64,000 nt of DNA from a gamma proteobacterium symbiont of Ctena orbiculata (lineage in GTDB: Bacteria; Pseudomonadota; Gammaproteobacteria; Chromatiales; Chromatiaceae): assembly GCA_003094535.1 (NCBI GenBank), contig NATV01000114.1:55536-119535 (forward strand), in the 5' to 3' direction. Each line of letters opens with the position of its first letter. The stretch's first letter is position 1. Position numbers and translations under genes: made by a program. Of this stretch, positions 8,758-17,421 are shown in pieces. The notes below the pieces were generated by a model that was given only the letters and a program-made list of their open reading frames with translations, was not told where the DNA came from and ran no database searches.

Positions 8758-9681
8758 GGTGTGCAGGGCGATCTCCGGCGGACAGTTGATACGCACCTCC
8801 ACAATCGATGTTCCTGCCCCGGCCGTGGTATAGCCCTGCATCTCTCCATGCTGCCAATAGCCGAAACCGAGGCGCCGCGGACAGCGAGCATCCAGGGTAA
8901 TGGGATAGCCACCCGGCAGGCAGATCTGGCCGCCGTGGGTGTGACCGCAGAAAAAGAGATCGAATCCGCTGTGCGCTGCCTGGCGATAGATCTCAGGGGT
9001 GTGGGAGAGCAGTATGGAGACCTCATCCAGGGGGATGCCTTCCGCCGCCTTTTCGATATTATCGACCTTGTAGTAGTGGGCATCATCCACCCCGGCCAGG
9101 TGAACGACATCATCCCCCCTGCTCAGGGTAAGCGACTCATTTAACAGCACCTGGATATCCATCGCTTCCAGCTCAGGCACCATGCGGATGGTGTCGTGAT
9201 TGCCTAAAACCGCGTACACGGGCTTTTTCAAAGCGCTGCAGAGGCTGCGCATACCCGCCATGGAGGCATCGATATCGCCAAAGGTCCAGGCTCGATAATC
9301 GCCGGTAAGGATAACCGCATCGTAGCTCATCTCGGAGACCTGCTTGATCAGGGCCTCTATGGCAGGGGGGTGCATATCGGTATGCAGATCGCTGAGATGC
9401 AGCAGGGTAAAGCCGTCGAAGCCGGGCGGTAACTGCGGCAGCATAAATCGGTTATGGGTCGTGCGAAAATTGAGGGTGTTTTTTCGGCCGCGCCAATAGA
9501 AGCCTGAAACCTTCAACAGCGATCGCAGCAGGCCATGACTTGAATACCAGTTCTCCGGATGGAAGAAATTGATCCCTTTGCCGAATACGCTGGGTAACGA
9601 TTCCTCCTCGATGCCGACACGCAGACGCGTATGCACCGATCCCAGACGTCTCTCCAGGCTGGTTAGCAGATCCATATCCAT
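8713..9681 (-). CDS. Calcineurin-like metallophosphoesterase (YkuE/YaeI-like)
   Basis: The 322 residues contain all five metallophosphoesterase metal-binding blocks in order: LHLSDLHTDMH, LTGDYR, AVLGNHD, LLSHTPEI and FFCGHTHGGQI. The two-metal site is therefore complete. Closest in layout to the membrane-associated YkuE/YaeI phosphodiesterases, some of which act on lipid A or UDP-diacylglucosamine, but no clear N-terminal membrane anchor is visible and the substrate is undetermined. The ATG at 9681 begins MDMDLLTSLER; a second ATG is six bases on. It overlaps the convergent CDP-archaeol-synthase-like gene at its 3' end, so the two cannot be altered independently there. Confidence 0.88.
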   Translation of the reverse strand: MDMDLLTSLERRLGSVHTRLRVGIEEESLPSVFGKGINFFHPENWYSSHGLLRSLLKVSGFYWRGRKNTLNFRTTHNRFMLPQLPPGFDGFTLLHLSDLHTDMHPPAIEALIKQVSEMSYDAVILTGDYRAWTFGDIDASMAGMRSLCSALKKPVYAVLGNHDTIRMVPELEAMDIQVLLNESLTLSRGDDVVHLAGVDDAHYYKVDNIEKAAEGIPLDEVSILLSHTPEIYRQAAHSGFDLFFCGHTHGGQICLPGGYPITLDARCPRRLGFGYWQHGEMQGYTTAGAGTSIVEVRINCPPEIALHTLVRSSADAQQVEQA

Positions 9682-9750
9682 AGTCAGAGTATATTCCCGA
9701 ATTGGGAAATGCGCAGCCGATGGTGGCGTGGCGGGTGAAATCGGGGAGAT

Positions 9751-11109
9751 TCACCGCATCGGGAGATAGAGATGAATCACCGCACCTCCCAGCTCTTGCG
9801 CCGCTCCAATCTCGACTCGCCCGCCATAGGCCAGGGCAATGTCGGCGGCAACCGAGAGGCCTATGCCCTGGCCCGGTTGCTGCTGATCGGCACGATGCCC
9901 TCTTCGCAATACCGCTTCAACCTGGTCTTGCGGGATACCGCTGCCGTTGTCTTCCACGCAGATATGCAGATCCCTGCCTGTTTCCGCCCGCACACGCACC
10001 AGGCCTTTGCCGTATTTGCAGGCATTCTCCATCAGGTTACCCAGCAACTCCATCAGATCGCCCTCGTCGCCGGGAAAATGGCAATCCGCAACAATATCGA
10101 TCCGCCAACTGATCCCCTTTTCCCGATAGACCTTGTCGAGTGAACCTGCAATGCGCTCCACCACCGGTTTAATCGGCACTGTTTGAGTCAGCACAGTTCG
10201 CCCGGAAGCGGCCGCTCGCTGTAGTTGATGACTGACGATCTGATTCATCCGATCAACCTGTTCACGAACAGATTTCCGCACCGACGGCTGCTCGTCGCTC
10301 TCGCCCTCCGAAACACTCTGCAACACCGCCAATGGGGTTTTAAGGCTGTGAGCAAGATCTCCGAGGCTGTCGCGATAGCGCTGTTGACGGGCCTGGGCAT
10401 GACGGATCAATGAGTTGAGATTGGAGGTCAATCGATTCAACTCCTTTGGGTAGTCACCCTGCAACTGATCCGCACTGCCGGACTCGATCTCCGTCAGTGC
10501 CTGCGCCACCTCCCGCAGTGGCCGCAAACCCCAGCGCAATACCCAGCCCTGTACCATTAGCAACAGCAGCGCGGCCCCTCCGAGCCAGAGAAAAAGGGTA
10601 TCGCGGAAGGCGGCCACCTGTTCCTGCAACGGCTTCAGGTCCTCGACCACCGTCAACACATAGTGTAATTCACGCCCCTGAAAATCCTCCCAAGCCACAC
10701 CGAAGCTCAAACCCATGGCAGCGCTGTCGTCGAGCTTGAATCGCTCTATTTTCGACTCGCCTGGCTGCCGATCCCGGATTAAGCCAAGATCGCGCCCCAG
10801 GGACGATGGCGATTGCCAGAGGTAATCTCCAGATCTGTCTCTGACCTGGGCATAGCGTCCCGAATCGGGTCGATTGAAGCGGGGATCGGTCAACAGGTCC
10901 GGCATCCTGAGCCCCCCGGCCTGATCCTCCTCCGCCGCCGCCAGCAGGGCATAGACACTGCTGTAGAGGCGGGCCTGGAAGGCCTCTTCGCTGGCGGAGC
11001 GGAATGCCTTGTCGAGAGCCAGCCCCGTGAATCCGAGAAAGGCGCTCAAGACCAGGCTGGCCGCAAGCAAGAGGCGTTGATGTATGGAGAGGGTAGGCGC
11101 TGTTCCCAT
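9751..11109 (-). CDS. phoQ: PhoQ-type sensor histidine kinase
   Basis: Inner-membrane sensor kinase of 452 residues. Two membrane segments (about 10-32 and 172-192) enclose a periplasmic sensor of about 140 residues rich in acidic and basic residues. A HAMP segment follows (about 193-245), then the phospho-accepting H254 in DLAHSLKTPL, the N box GNLMENACKYGK, the G1 box EDNGSGIP and the G2 box PGQGIGLSVA. HSLKTPL, in place of the common HELRTPL, is typical of the PhoQ subgroup. It lies 42 bases downstream of the response regulator in the same orientation. Sensing of divalent cations or cationic peptides is inferred from the family only. Confidence 0.88.
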   Translation of the reverse strand: MGTAPTLSIHQRLLLAASLVLSAFLGFTGLALDKAFRSASEEAFQARLYSSVYALLAAAEEDQAGGLRMPDLLTDPRFNRPDSGRYAQVRDRSGDYLWQSPSSLGRDLGLIRDRQPGESKIERFKLDDSAAMGLSFGVAWEDFQGRELHYVLTVVEDLKPLQEQVAAFRDTLFLWLGGAALLLLMVQGWVLRWGLRPLREVAQALTEIESGSADQLQGDYPKELNRLTSNLNSLIRHAQARQQRYRDSLGDLAHSLKTPLAVLQSVSEGESDEQPSVRKSVREQVDRMNQIVSHQLQRAAASGRTVLTQTVPIKPVVERIAGSLDKVYREKGISWRIDIVADCHFPGDEGDLMELLGNLMENACKYGKGLVRVRAETGRDLHICVEDNGSGIPQDQVEAVLRRGHRADQQQPGQGIGLSVAADIALAYGGRVEIGAAQELGGAVIHLYLPMR

Positions 11110-11151
11110 GCCGGCCGATCAGCTCCGTTTCAGTACAGACAATGGAGTGGC

Positions 11152-11826
11152 TCAGGGTTCGAGGGCAAAGCGATAACCTCGACCACGCAGGGTCTCTATC
11201 GGCTTGTAGCGCTCATCGGGATCGAGCTTTTTGCGCAGGCGGCGCACGAACACCTCGATGGTGTTGCTGTCACGATCCCAATCCTGATCGTAGATATGCT
11301 CGGTGAGATCGCTCTTGGAGATCACCTTGCCGGCATGCAGCATCATATATTCGAGCACCTTGTACTCGTAGGCCGTCAACTCCACCGGGCTGCCGTGGAG
11401 TCTGACCGTTTGGGTCCTGGTGTCGAGTTCCACCGGTCCGCCCGAGAGGACCGGCTGAGACCAGCCGCCCGAGCGCCGCAGCAAAGCATTCAGTCGCGCC
11501 AGCAGCTCCTCGACATGGAACGGCTTGACCAGATAGTCATCCGCCCCCGCTTCCAGTCCCTCGACCTTGTCCTGCCAGTTGCCACGGGCGGTGAGAATCA
11601 AGATGGGGAAATGCTTTTCCAGCTTGCGCAGCTCCGTGATCAGCTCGATCCCAGACAGCTTTGGCAGTCCGATATCGATGATGCCTACGTCGATGCCGTA
11701 CTCCCTACCCAAAAAGAGCCCGGCGGCGCCATCCTCCGCACTGTCGACGGTAAAACCCTGCTTGCGCAGTTTCTCCGCCAATGGTTCGCGAATTTCCGCC
11801 TCATCCTCAACCAAGAGCACACGCAT
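11152..11826 (-). CDS. phoP: PhoP-type OmpR-family response regulator
   Basis: Receiver plus winged-helix regulator, 224 residues with the ATG at 11826 (MRVLLVEDEAEIREPL). The phospho-acceptor is D51 (GIIDIGLP), with the conserved acidic pair at positions 8-9 (VEDE) and Lys at about 101 (YLVKPFH). The DNA-binding domain holds LTAYEYKVLEYMM and the recognition-helix stretch SNTIEVFVRRLRKKL, ending in the wing GRGYRF. An upstream in-frame extension to 11850 lacks similarity. It is followed by its kinase and preceded, on the same strand, by a PepSY protein, as in many PhoPQ-like operons. Confidence 0.93.
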   Translation of the reverse strand: MRVLLVEDEAEIREPLAEKLRKQGFTVDSAEDGAAGLFLGREYGIDVGIIDIGLPKLSGIELITELRKLEKHFPILILTARGNWQDKVEGLEAGADDYLVKPFHVEELLARLNALLRRSGGWSQPVLSGGPVELDTRTQTVRLHGSPVELTAYEYKVLEYMMLHAGKVISKSDLTEHIYDQDWDRDSNTIEVFVRRLRKKLDPDERYKPIETLRGRGYRFALEP

Positions 11827-11915
11827 CCGAACACCCACAACCCGGCTCACTCAACCGGTCTCTTGAAGATCTCTGATAAAGGCCTGTTCCGCTCATTATG
11901 AATGAAGCCGGCAGG

Positions 11916-12182
11916 TCAACGGCGGCCGTTGAATTGACGACGACCGCCCTCGGCATTGATCCGCAGTCGTCGCACCTTGCCCTCATTGGTAAGGATTCGG
12001 ACATTGTGGACCCGCTTGCCGTCCCGCTCCCTCGTCTCGGCTGAGATGACTCGTCCCCCCAGGCGCTGCTTGGCCTGTTCCACCGCCTGATCGAGGCTGA
12101 TATCGGCCCTGGCAGAGAGGCTGGGTATCAGCAGCAGCGTGCATATCAGCAGCTTGGACAATAGTTGAGTTCTATACGTCAT
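11916..12182 (-). CDS. Exported PepSY-domain protein
   Basis: An 88-residue protein with a signal peptide (about 1-26, cut near ARA-DIS) and one PepSY domain (ISLDQAVEQAKQRLGG to GKVRRLRINAEGG). PepSY domains are small periplasmic modules thought to modulate proteases or sensors; the biochemical action here is unknown. The C-terminus is strongly basic (RRQFNGRR). It lies 89 bases upstream of the response-regulator gene on the same strand, and PepSY genes beside PhoPQ-like systems are common, so it probably belongs to that regulon or feeds back on the kinase. Confidence 0.82.
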   Translation of the reverse strand: MTYRTQLLSKLLICTLLLIPSLSARADISLDQAVEQAKQRLGGRVISAETRERDGKRVHNVRILTNEGKVRRLRINAEGGRRQFNGRR

Positions 12183-12215
12183 CGTTTAGCCTACCTGACC
12201 CGGGTTCTGTTAATA

Positions 12216-12749
12216 CTAATCCCCCACCGGCCGGACAGTCACCGCAATCGGAATCCGCTTCCCGGGGTGATTCCTGGTACGGGTGGTGAATTCACGCCCC
12301 TTGTAGCGATATGTTACATCATAGCCCACCAGCTCTTCCTCATAACGGCTCCGGTGGGAAACCTCACAGCGGCGTTCGACCGATGTTGAGTAGTGTCCGC
12401 CCCTGTGCTGCTGGCTGATATCGTGACCGATGGCGCCGCCAAGCAGGGCTCCAGCCACTGTGGCGGCATCCCTGCCACGCCCGCGGCCGCGGCTGATCTT
12501 ATTGGCTACAACACCGCCGATGATACCGCCCAAGACGGTAGGGGTATATCTCTTACTGTCGGCGTGATAGTGATCGACCTCTTCATCCCAACACTCCCGC
12601 TCGGGATAGGAGACCTCCACACTGCGGTAGATCGGTTCGACATCGATGACCTTGGCGGTGTCACGATAGTAGTCGCGGTGGCCACCCGCCGTGGCGGTCA
12701 TTGACGCGATCAACAGTGCTGTTCCGATTGTCATTGCCTTTGTTTTCAT
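12216..12749 (-). CDS. Exported glycine-zipper 2TM protein
   Basis: A 177-residue envelope protein. After a signal peptide (about 1-22, ending TATAGG) comes a His/Tyr/Arg-rich segment, then a glycine-zipper double hairpin: VLGGIIGGVVANKISRG (about 72-88) and AGALLGGAIGHDIS (about 98-111). The C-terminal 65 residues include two cysteines (ERECWDEE earlier and ERRCEVSH) and end RPVGD. This is the 17-kDa surface antigen/SlyB-like architecture. No lipobox is visible, so it is probably soluble or membrane-inserted through the zipper. It lies 33 bases upstream of the PepSY gene, possibly in one unit with phoPQ. Confidence 0.83.
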   Translation of the reverse strand: MKTKAMTIGTALLIASMTATAGGHRDYYRDTAKVIDVEPIYRSVEVSYPERECWDEEVDHYHADSKRYTPTVLGGIIGGVVANKISRGRGRGRDAATVAGALLGGAIGHDISQQHRGGHYSTSVERRCEVSHRSRYEEELVGYDVTYRYKGREFTTRTRNHPGKRIPIAVTVRPVGD

Positions 12750-13081
12750 CTTGCATCTCCTGGTTCTAGCTTTAATCCTGAGTTATGGATACGTCTCTGC
12801 TTTTGGTTAAAGCATACGCGGTTGAAACTGAACCCCGCCTGAACCGGACATGAGCATTAATTATTGTTATCTTTCAATAAGTTATCTGGAATTCCGCTTA
12901 GTTTCGCCAAGGTGCGAGTGACTCGCTGAAGTTTTGCGCGTTGAGTTTTAAGTTTTGTCTGGATGAGTTCACTTCGCTTGCCGGTTATTGGTTCCCCCTC
13001 TCCCCTTTCGGGAGGGAGCCTGGGAGAGAAGGGATATTAAACCCGTGAGCGCAGCGTACACCCCTGGGAGAGGGTACCAGC
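12750..13081. repeat. Gene-free stretch with two REP-like elements
   Basis: No gene is seen. The part next to 12750 is AT-rich and should hold the promoter of the minus-strand glycine-zipper gene. At 12928-12957 is a copy of the A/T-rich repeat (GAAGTTTTGCGCGTTGAG then TTTTAAGTTTTG), followed by GGATGAGTTCACTTCGCTTG and TTGGTTC, which match the copy at 48282-48349. At 12996-13004 and 13066-13074 the 9-base arms CCCTCTCCC and GGGAGAGGG form a second, longer hairpin, with a smaller one (CTCCC/GGGAG) inside it at about 12999-13013. The second hairpin could act as a transcript end for the gene at 13082. Confidence 0.65.
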
Positions 13082-13675
13082 CTATGATTGATCCCTGCGC
13101 CAGACCAGGATTCGATTGTTGACCGGCATCTCCACATCCTCGGCGAGCTGGAGCCGATTCGAAGCCGCCAGTTCGTTGAGTGCCTCGAAATCGCGAATAC
13201 CGCTCAAGGGATCCCGCGATTTGAGCCATTGATCGAAGTTTCGATTGCTTTCGCTGGTATAGCCGCCCCGGTAGTTGAAGGGGCCGTAGAGGGCAAAACA
13301 CCCCTCCGGCTTCAGAACGCGCCCGATTCCCTGAAACATCCCCTCGACCTCGGGCCATGACATGATGTGGGTGGTATTGGCGCTGAATACACCGTCATAC
13401 GCCTCGTCAGGCCAATCGTTGCGTACATCAAGCAGGATAGGATCGCGGGTGTTGACCAGGGCTGCTTCCTCCAGCCAGGCACGTATCCCCGGGTGATTCT
13501 CCTCCAGGTCACTGGTCTGCCAGACAAGATGGGGCATGGCGGCAGCAAAGTGCACCGCATGCTGCCCGCTGCCGCTGCCGATCTCGAGGACAGCCTGCAG
13601 GTCACGGAAAAGCCTCAGCAGGACCCGCAGAATGGGGGCTTTGTTCTCTTCACAGGCTTCACAGAAGGGTTTCAC
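13082..13675 (-). CDS. DUF938 family SAM-dependent methyltransferase-like protein
   Basis: A 197-residue Rossmann-fold methyltransferase. The SAM-binding motif I is VLEIGSGSGQHAVHFA (about 29-44), with the acidic loop at TSDLEENH and motif IV at FSANTTHIMSWPEVEGMF. The N-terminus MKPFCEACEENKAPIL matches the conserved start of DUF938. The substrate is unknown. The start is GTG at 13675 with GGAG about ten bases upstream, and it is only six bases downstream of hemF, so the two are co-transcribed. Confidence 0.85.
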   Translation of the reverse strand: MKPFCEACEENKAPILRVLLRLFRDLQAVLEIGSGSGQHAVHFAAAMPHLVWQTSDLEENHPGIRAWLEEAALVNTRDPILLDVRNDWPDEAYDGVFSANTTHIMSWPEVEGMFQGIGRVLKPEGCFALYGPFNYRGGYTSESNRNFDQWLKSRDPLSGIRDFEALNELAASNRLQLAEDVEMPVNNRILVWRRDQS

Positions 13676-13681
13676 CCGGGA

Positions 13682-14680
<999 letters not shown>

Positions 14681-14761
14681 TCACGGGCGCCGGCGGTTGA
14701 ACTGGCAATCCGCGAATTACCCGGGGAATACCCTCATATTGTTCTGCTAACAATCAAGATA

Positions 14762-15067
14762 CTATCCGAGACGTTTCAAAAAAACCCGCATCTCCTTGGC
14801 CGCCTGAACATCCCCCCTAGCCTCGGCAACCGCAATCCCCCGCTGGTAGGCCTGCCGTGCCTCATCCTCTCTGTTTAACGCCGCCAACGTCTTGCCGTAG
14901 AGTTTCCAGCTCGCCGAATGGTTCGGATCCTGTTTCACCGCCTCGGCCAAGTGGCGTGCGGCCATCTCCGGTTCCCGCTCTTTTAGACAGAGGGAACCGA
15001 GTGTATAGCGCAACAGCGCACTGTCGCTTCCCTGCGCCAGCATCTTCTCCAAGGCTCTACGATCCAT
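14762..15067 (-). CDS. Small tetratricopeptide-repeat protein
   Basis: A 101-residue protein with about two and a half TPR units: LLRYTLGSLCLKEREPEMAA, then HLAEAVKQDPNHSASWKLYG, then KTLAALNREDEARQAYQRGI. The C-terminus resembles the end of tandem-repeat scaffolds (AKEMRVFLKRLG). There is no signal peptide, so it should be cytoplasmic. The partner is unknown. It stands alone between hemF and the divergent short plus-strand gene. Confidence 0.78.
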   Translation of the reverse strand: MDRRALEKMLAQGSDSALLRYTLGSLCLKEREPEMAARHLAEAVKQDPNHSASWKLYGKTLAALNREDEARQAYQRGIAVAEARGDVQAAKEMRVFLKRLG

Positions 15068-15273
15068 ACCATTGCCTCATGCGAACAGTCCTATGACCCG
15101 CCTGCCGGAAACCGCACGGACCATCACCCAGGACATCGCCGGTTTCACCACCTAAACATACACCCTTTCGCTGATTGCCGTCACACCCTAATTAGATGCG
15201 GGCCTGCCCGGACGATTCAACCCAGGGTGCTTTGGGGATATTCTCTGCCCGGGCTCTGCTAGGATTTGGTCCC

Positions 15274-15477
15274 ATGACAATCGACAAGGCACGCGAGATC
15301 ATCAAACAGCAGATCAGTTTCGGCAGCGGCTACAATCGCAATGCGGTACGCTTGTTGCTCGGTGAAATACAACGGGAACACGGTCTGCAGGCCGGAGACC
15401 GGCTAATCGAAGAGCTTAACCTGGAACAGGTCTTCGGTCTGCGTCCGGGTACCGACTTTACCCGTGTGGCTCATTAA
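15274..15477 (+). CDS. Conserved-looking small protein of unknown function
   Basis: A 67-residue protein beginning MTIDKAREIIKQQISFGSGY. I do not recognise a named family. It is predicted to be helical and soluble, with a charged middle (LLGEIQREHGLQAGDRLIEE) and a C-terminus FGLRPGTDFTRVAH. The ATG at 15274 is preceded by AGGAT at about ten bases, which favours this start over an upstream in-frame ATG at 15196. It runs convergently toward the methyltransferase at 15570. Confidence 0.65.
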   Translation: MTIDKAREIIKQQISFGSGYNRNAVRLLLGEIQREHGLQAGDRLIEELNLEQVFGLRPGTDFTRVAH

Positions 15478-15501
15478 ACCTGTTTTGCGCTTTCGCGGTG
15501 A

Positions 15502-15528
15502 TTTGCGTCATTTGCGTCATTTGCGTCA
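15502..15528. repeat. Three tandem copies of a 9-base unit
   Basis: TTTGCGTCA is repeated three times without change, just after a related TTTCGCGGTGA. It lies in the 92-base space between two convergent genes. The inverted repeats at 42519-42665 use a similar core (TTTGCGTTCATTTGCGG), so both may descend from the same dispersed repeat class. Confidence 0.8.
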
Positions 15529-15569
15529 TTTCTAGTCGTTAGCCGACAAGCAGATGATGTACCCCTCTT

Positions 15570-16169
15570 TCAGCGCTTCTCCGCTACCAGCATAGCTACG
15601 TCCCGCACACCCTGCGTTACCTCACCCAAACGGTTCTCCTCACGATAATAGCGCAGCTTCAATCCGGAAAAGAGCCGCAGCAGCTCATTATCGTCCAACC
15701 TGAAGGCGGGGTTCTGCGGGCCGATGCCGGTGACCGCCGCCTTGATGAATGTCTGGTAGTAGATCAGGCCTCCGGGGCGAAGCGCATCGATCAGACTGGG
15801 GATCAATCCCCGCTCCAGATAGTAGCTGACGATGATCAGATCGAAGTGACGGGGAGGCGGAGGAGCCGCCTCCACATCCCGCATTTCAGCATTCAGATTC
15901 GTCAAGCCCGCCTCGGCTGCATAGCGGGTGAGCCGCCGAATGGCCACTGGGGAGATATCCCAGGCAACCACGTCCAGCCCCTGTTGCGCAAGGGTGAGCG
16001 CATTGCCGCCAAGGCCGCAGGCAAGGTCGAGGGCCAAGCCCTCGGCGGGGAGCAGATGGAGATTTCTTGTCAGCACCTCCACCGCCGCCGGGCTCTTATC
16101 CGCATCGGCGTGGCGCAGGTCCCACTTGCTGCGTAGCGCCTGGCGACGGTCCGGGCTTTCGCTGGTCAC
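15570..16169 (-). CDS. Class I SAM-dependent methyltransferase (TehB-like)
   Basis: A 199-residue protein with motif I ALDLACGLGGNALTLAQQG (about 46-64), acidic loop VVAWDIS and post-motif region HFDLIIVSYYLERGLIPSL. The N-terminus KWDLRHADADKSPAAVEVL is typical of the TehB/Tpm-like group that methylates small molecules or metalloid ions; the real substrate is not known. Its ATG overlaps the TGA of metZ in the ATGA form, so it is translationally coupled to methionine synthesis. A sulfur or selenium compound is a reasonable guess for the substrate, but only a guess. Confidence 0.83.
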   Translation of the reverse strand: MTSESPDRRQALRSKWDLRHADADKSPAAVEVLTRNLHLLPAEGLALDLACGLGGNALTLAQQGLDVVAWDISPVAIRRLTRYAAEAGLTNLNAEMRDVEAAPPPPRHFDLIIVSYYLERGLIPSLIDALRPGGLIYYQTFIKAAVTGIGPQNPAFRLDDNELLRLFSGLKLRYYREENRLGEVTQGVRDVAMLVAEKR

Positions 16170-17377
16170 AACGCCTCGAGGCCGCGCGCCAGGTCGTTGC
16201 GGATGTCCTCAATATTCTCCAGTCCCACGGCGACCCGCACCAGACCGTTGCCAATTCCGGCCTGGGCCCGTTCCTCCGGCGTCAGTCTGCCGTGGGTGGT
16301 GGTTGCCGGATGGGTGATGGTGGTCTTGGTGTCGCCGAGATTGGCGGTGATGGAGAGTATCCGTGTGGCATCGATGAGGGTCCAGGCCGCCGGTTGCCCC
16401 CCCTTCAGCGTGAAGGAGATGATACTGCCGGGGGCTCGCTGCTGCCTCATTGCCAGTTCGTGTTGCGGGTGGCTGACCAGACCCGGAAAATTGACCCGCT
16501 CGATCTGCGGTTGCTGCTCCAGCCATTCAGCCAGGGTCTGGGCATTGCGGGAGTGGGCGAGCATGCGCAACTCGAGGGTTTCGAGGCCTTTCAGAAAGAC
16601 CCAGGCGTTGAATGGACTCATGGTAGGACCCGTGGTCCGCAACACCCCGAACACCTCCTCGCCCACCAGTTCTTTGTTGCCCACCACGGCGCCGCCGACA
16701 CAGCGGCCCTGGCCGTCGAGATACTTGGTTGCGGAATGGATGACGATATCAGCCCCCAGCTTGAGCGGCTGCTGCAGGGCAGGAGTACAGAAACAGTTGT
16801 CCACCACCAGCAGGCAGTCATGGCCATGGGCCAACTCACTCAAAGCGGTGATGTCCGCCACATCGGTCAGCGGGTTGGAAGGAGTCTCGAGAAACAACAG
16901 CTTTGTTTGCGGGCTAATTGCCGCTTCCCAGGCCTGCAGGTCGTTGAGCTCGACAAAGCTGGTCTCGATACCGAAGCGGGAGAGATACTTGGTAAACAGC
17001 ATCGTGGTCGATCCAAACACGCTCTGTGAGGAGACGATGTGGTCGCCCGCTTGCAACAGACCAATGCAGGTGGCCATGATGGCGGACATGCCGGATGCAG
17101 TGGCAACGCAACACTCTCCCCCCTCCAGCGCAGCCAGGCGCTCCTCGAAATTTCTTACCGTGGGATTGGTGAAGCGTGAATAGATGTTGCCCGGCTCTTC
17201 ATTGCTGAACCTTGCCGCCGCCTCGGCGGCGCTGCTGAAGACAAAACTGGAAGTGGGAAATATGGGTTCAGCATGCTCCCCCTCCTCCGTACGGTGGTGT
17301 CCAATGCGTATAGCCTGGGTGGAAAACCCCCAATCCCCGTCATGCCGCTGTGCCAATTTGCCATCCTCTCTCTTCAT
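16166..17377 (-). CDS. metZ: O-succinylhomoserine sulfhydrylase
   Basis: PLP enzyme that makes homocysteine directly from O-succinylhomoserine and sulfide. With the ATG at 17377 it has 403 residues. Visible features are NIYSRFTNPTVRNFEERLAA (about 64-83), the PLP-contact stretch TASGMSAIM, LLVVDNCFCTPALQQPL with the cofactor Asp, and the Schiff-base Lys K218 in HSATKYLDGQG. The C-terminal NLGDTKTTITHPATTTHGR is the family signature. An in-frame ATG at 17413 is possible, but the added residues do not align with relatives. It lies just downstream of gshA and is coupled to the methyltransferase. Confidence 0.95.
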   Translation of the reverse strand: MKREDGKLAQRHDGDWGFSTQAIRIGHHRTEEGEHAEPIFPTSSFVFSSAAEAAARFSNEEPGNIYSRFTNPTVRNFEERLAALEGGECCVATASGMSAIMATCIGLLQAGDHIVSSQSVFGSTTMLFTKYLSRFGIETSFVELNDLQAWEAAISPQTKLLFLETPSNPLTDVADITALSELAHGHDCLLVVDNCFCTPALQQPLKLGADIVIHSATKYLDGQGRCVGGAVVGNKELVGEEVFGVLRTTGPTMSPFNAWVFLKGLETLELRMLAHSRNAQTLAEWLEQQPQIERVNFPGLVSHPQHELAMRQQRAPGSIISFTLKGGQPAAWTLIDATRILSITANLGDTKTTITHPATTTHGRLTPEERAQAGIGNGLVRVAVGLENIEDIRNDLARGLEAL

Positions 17378-17421
17378 TATCGGTAGTATTGTTGTACTTC
17401 TGCCCTTAGGCATTCTACAAC

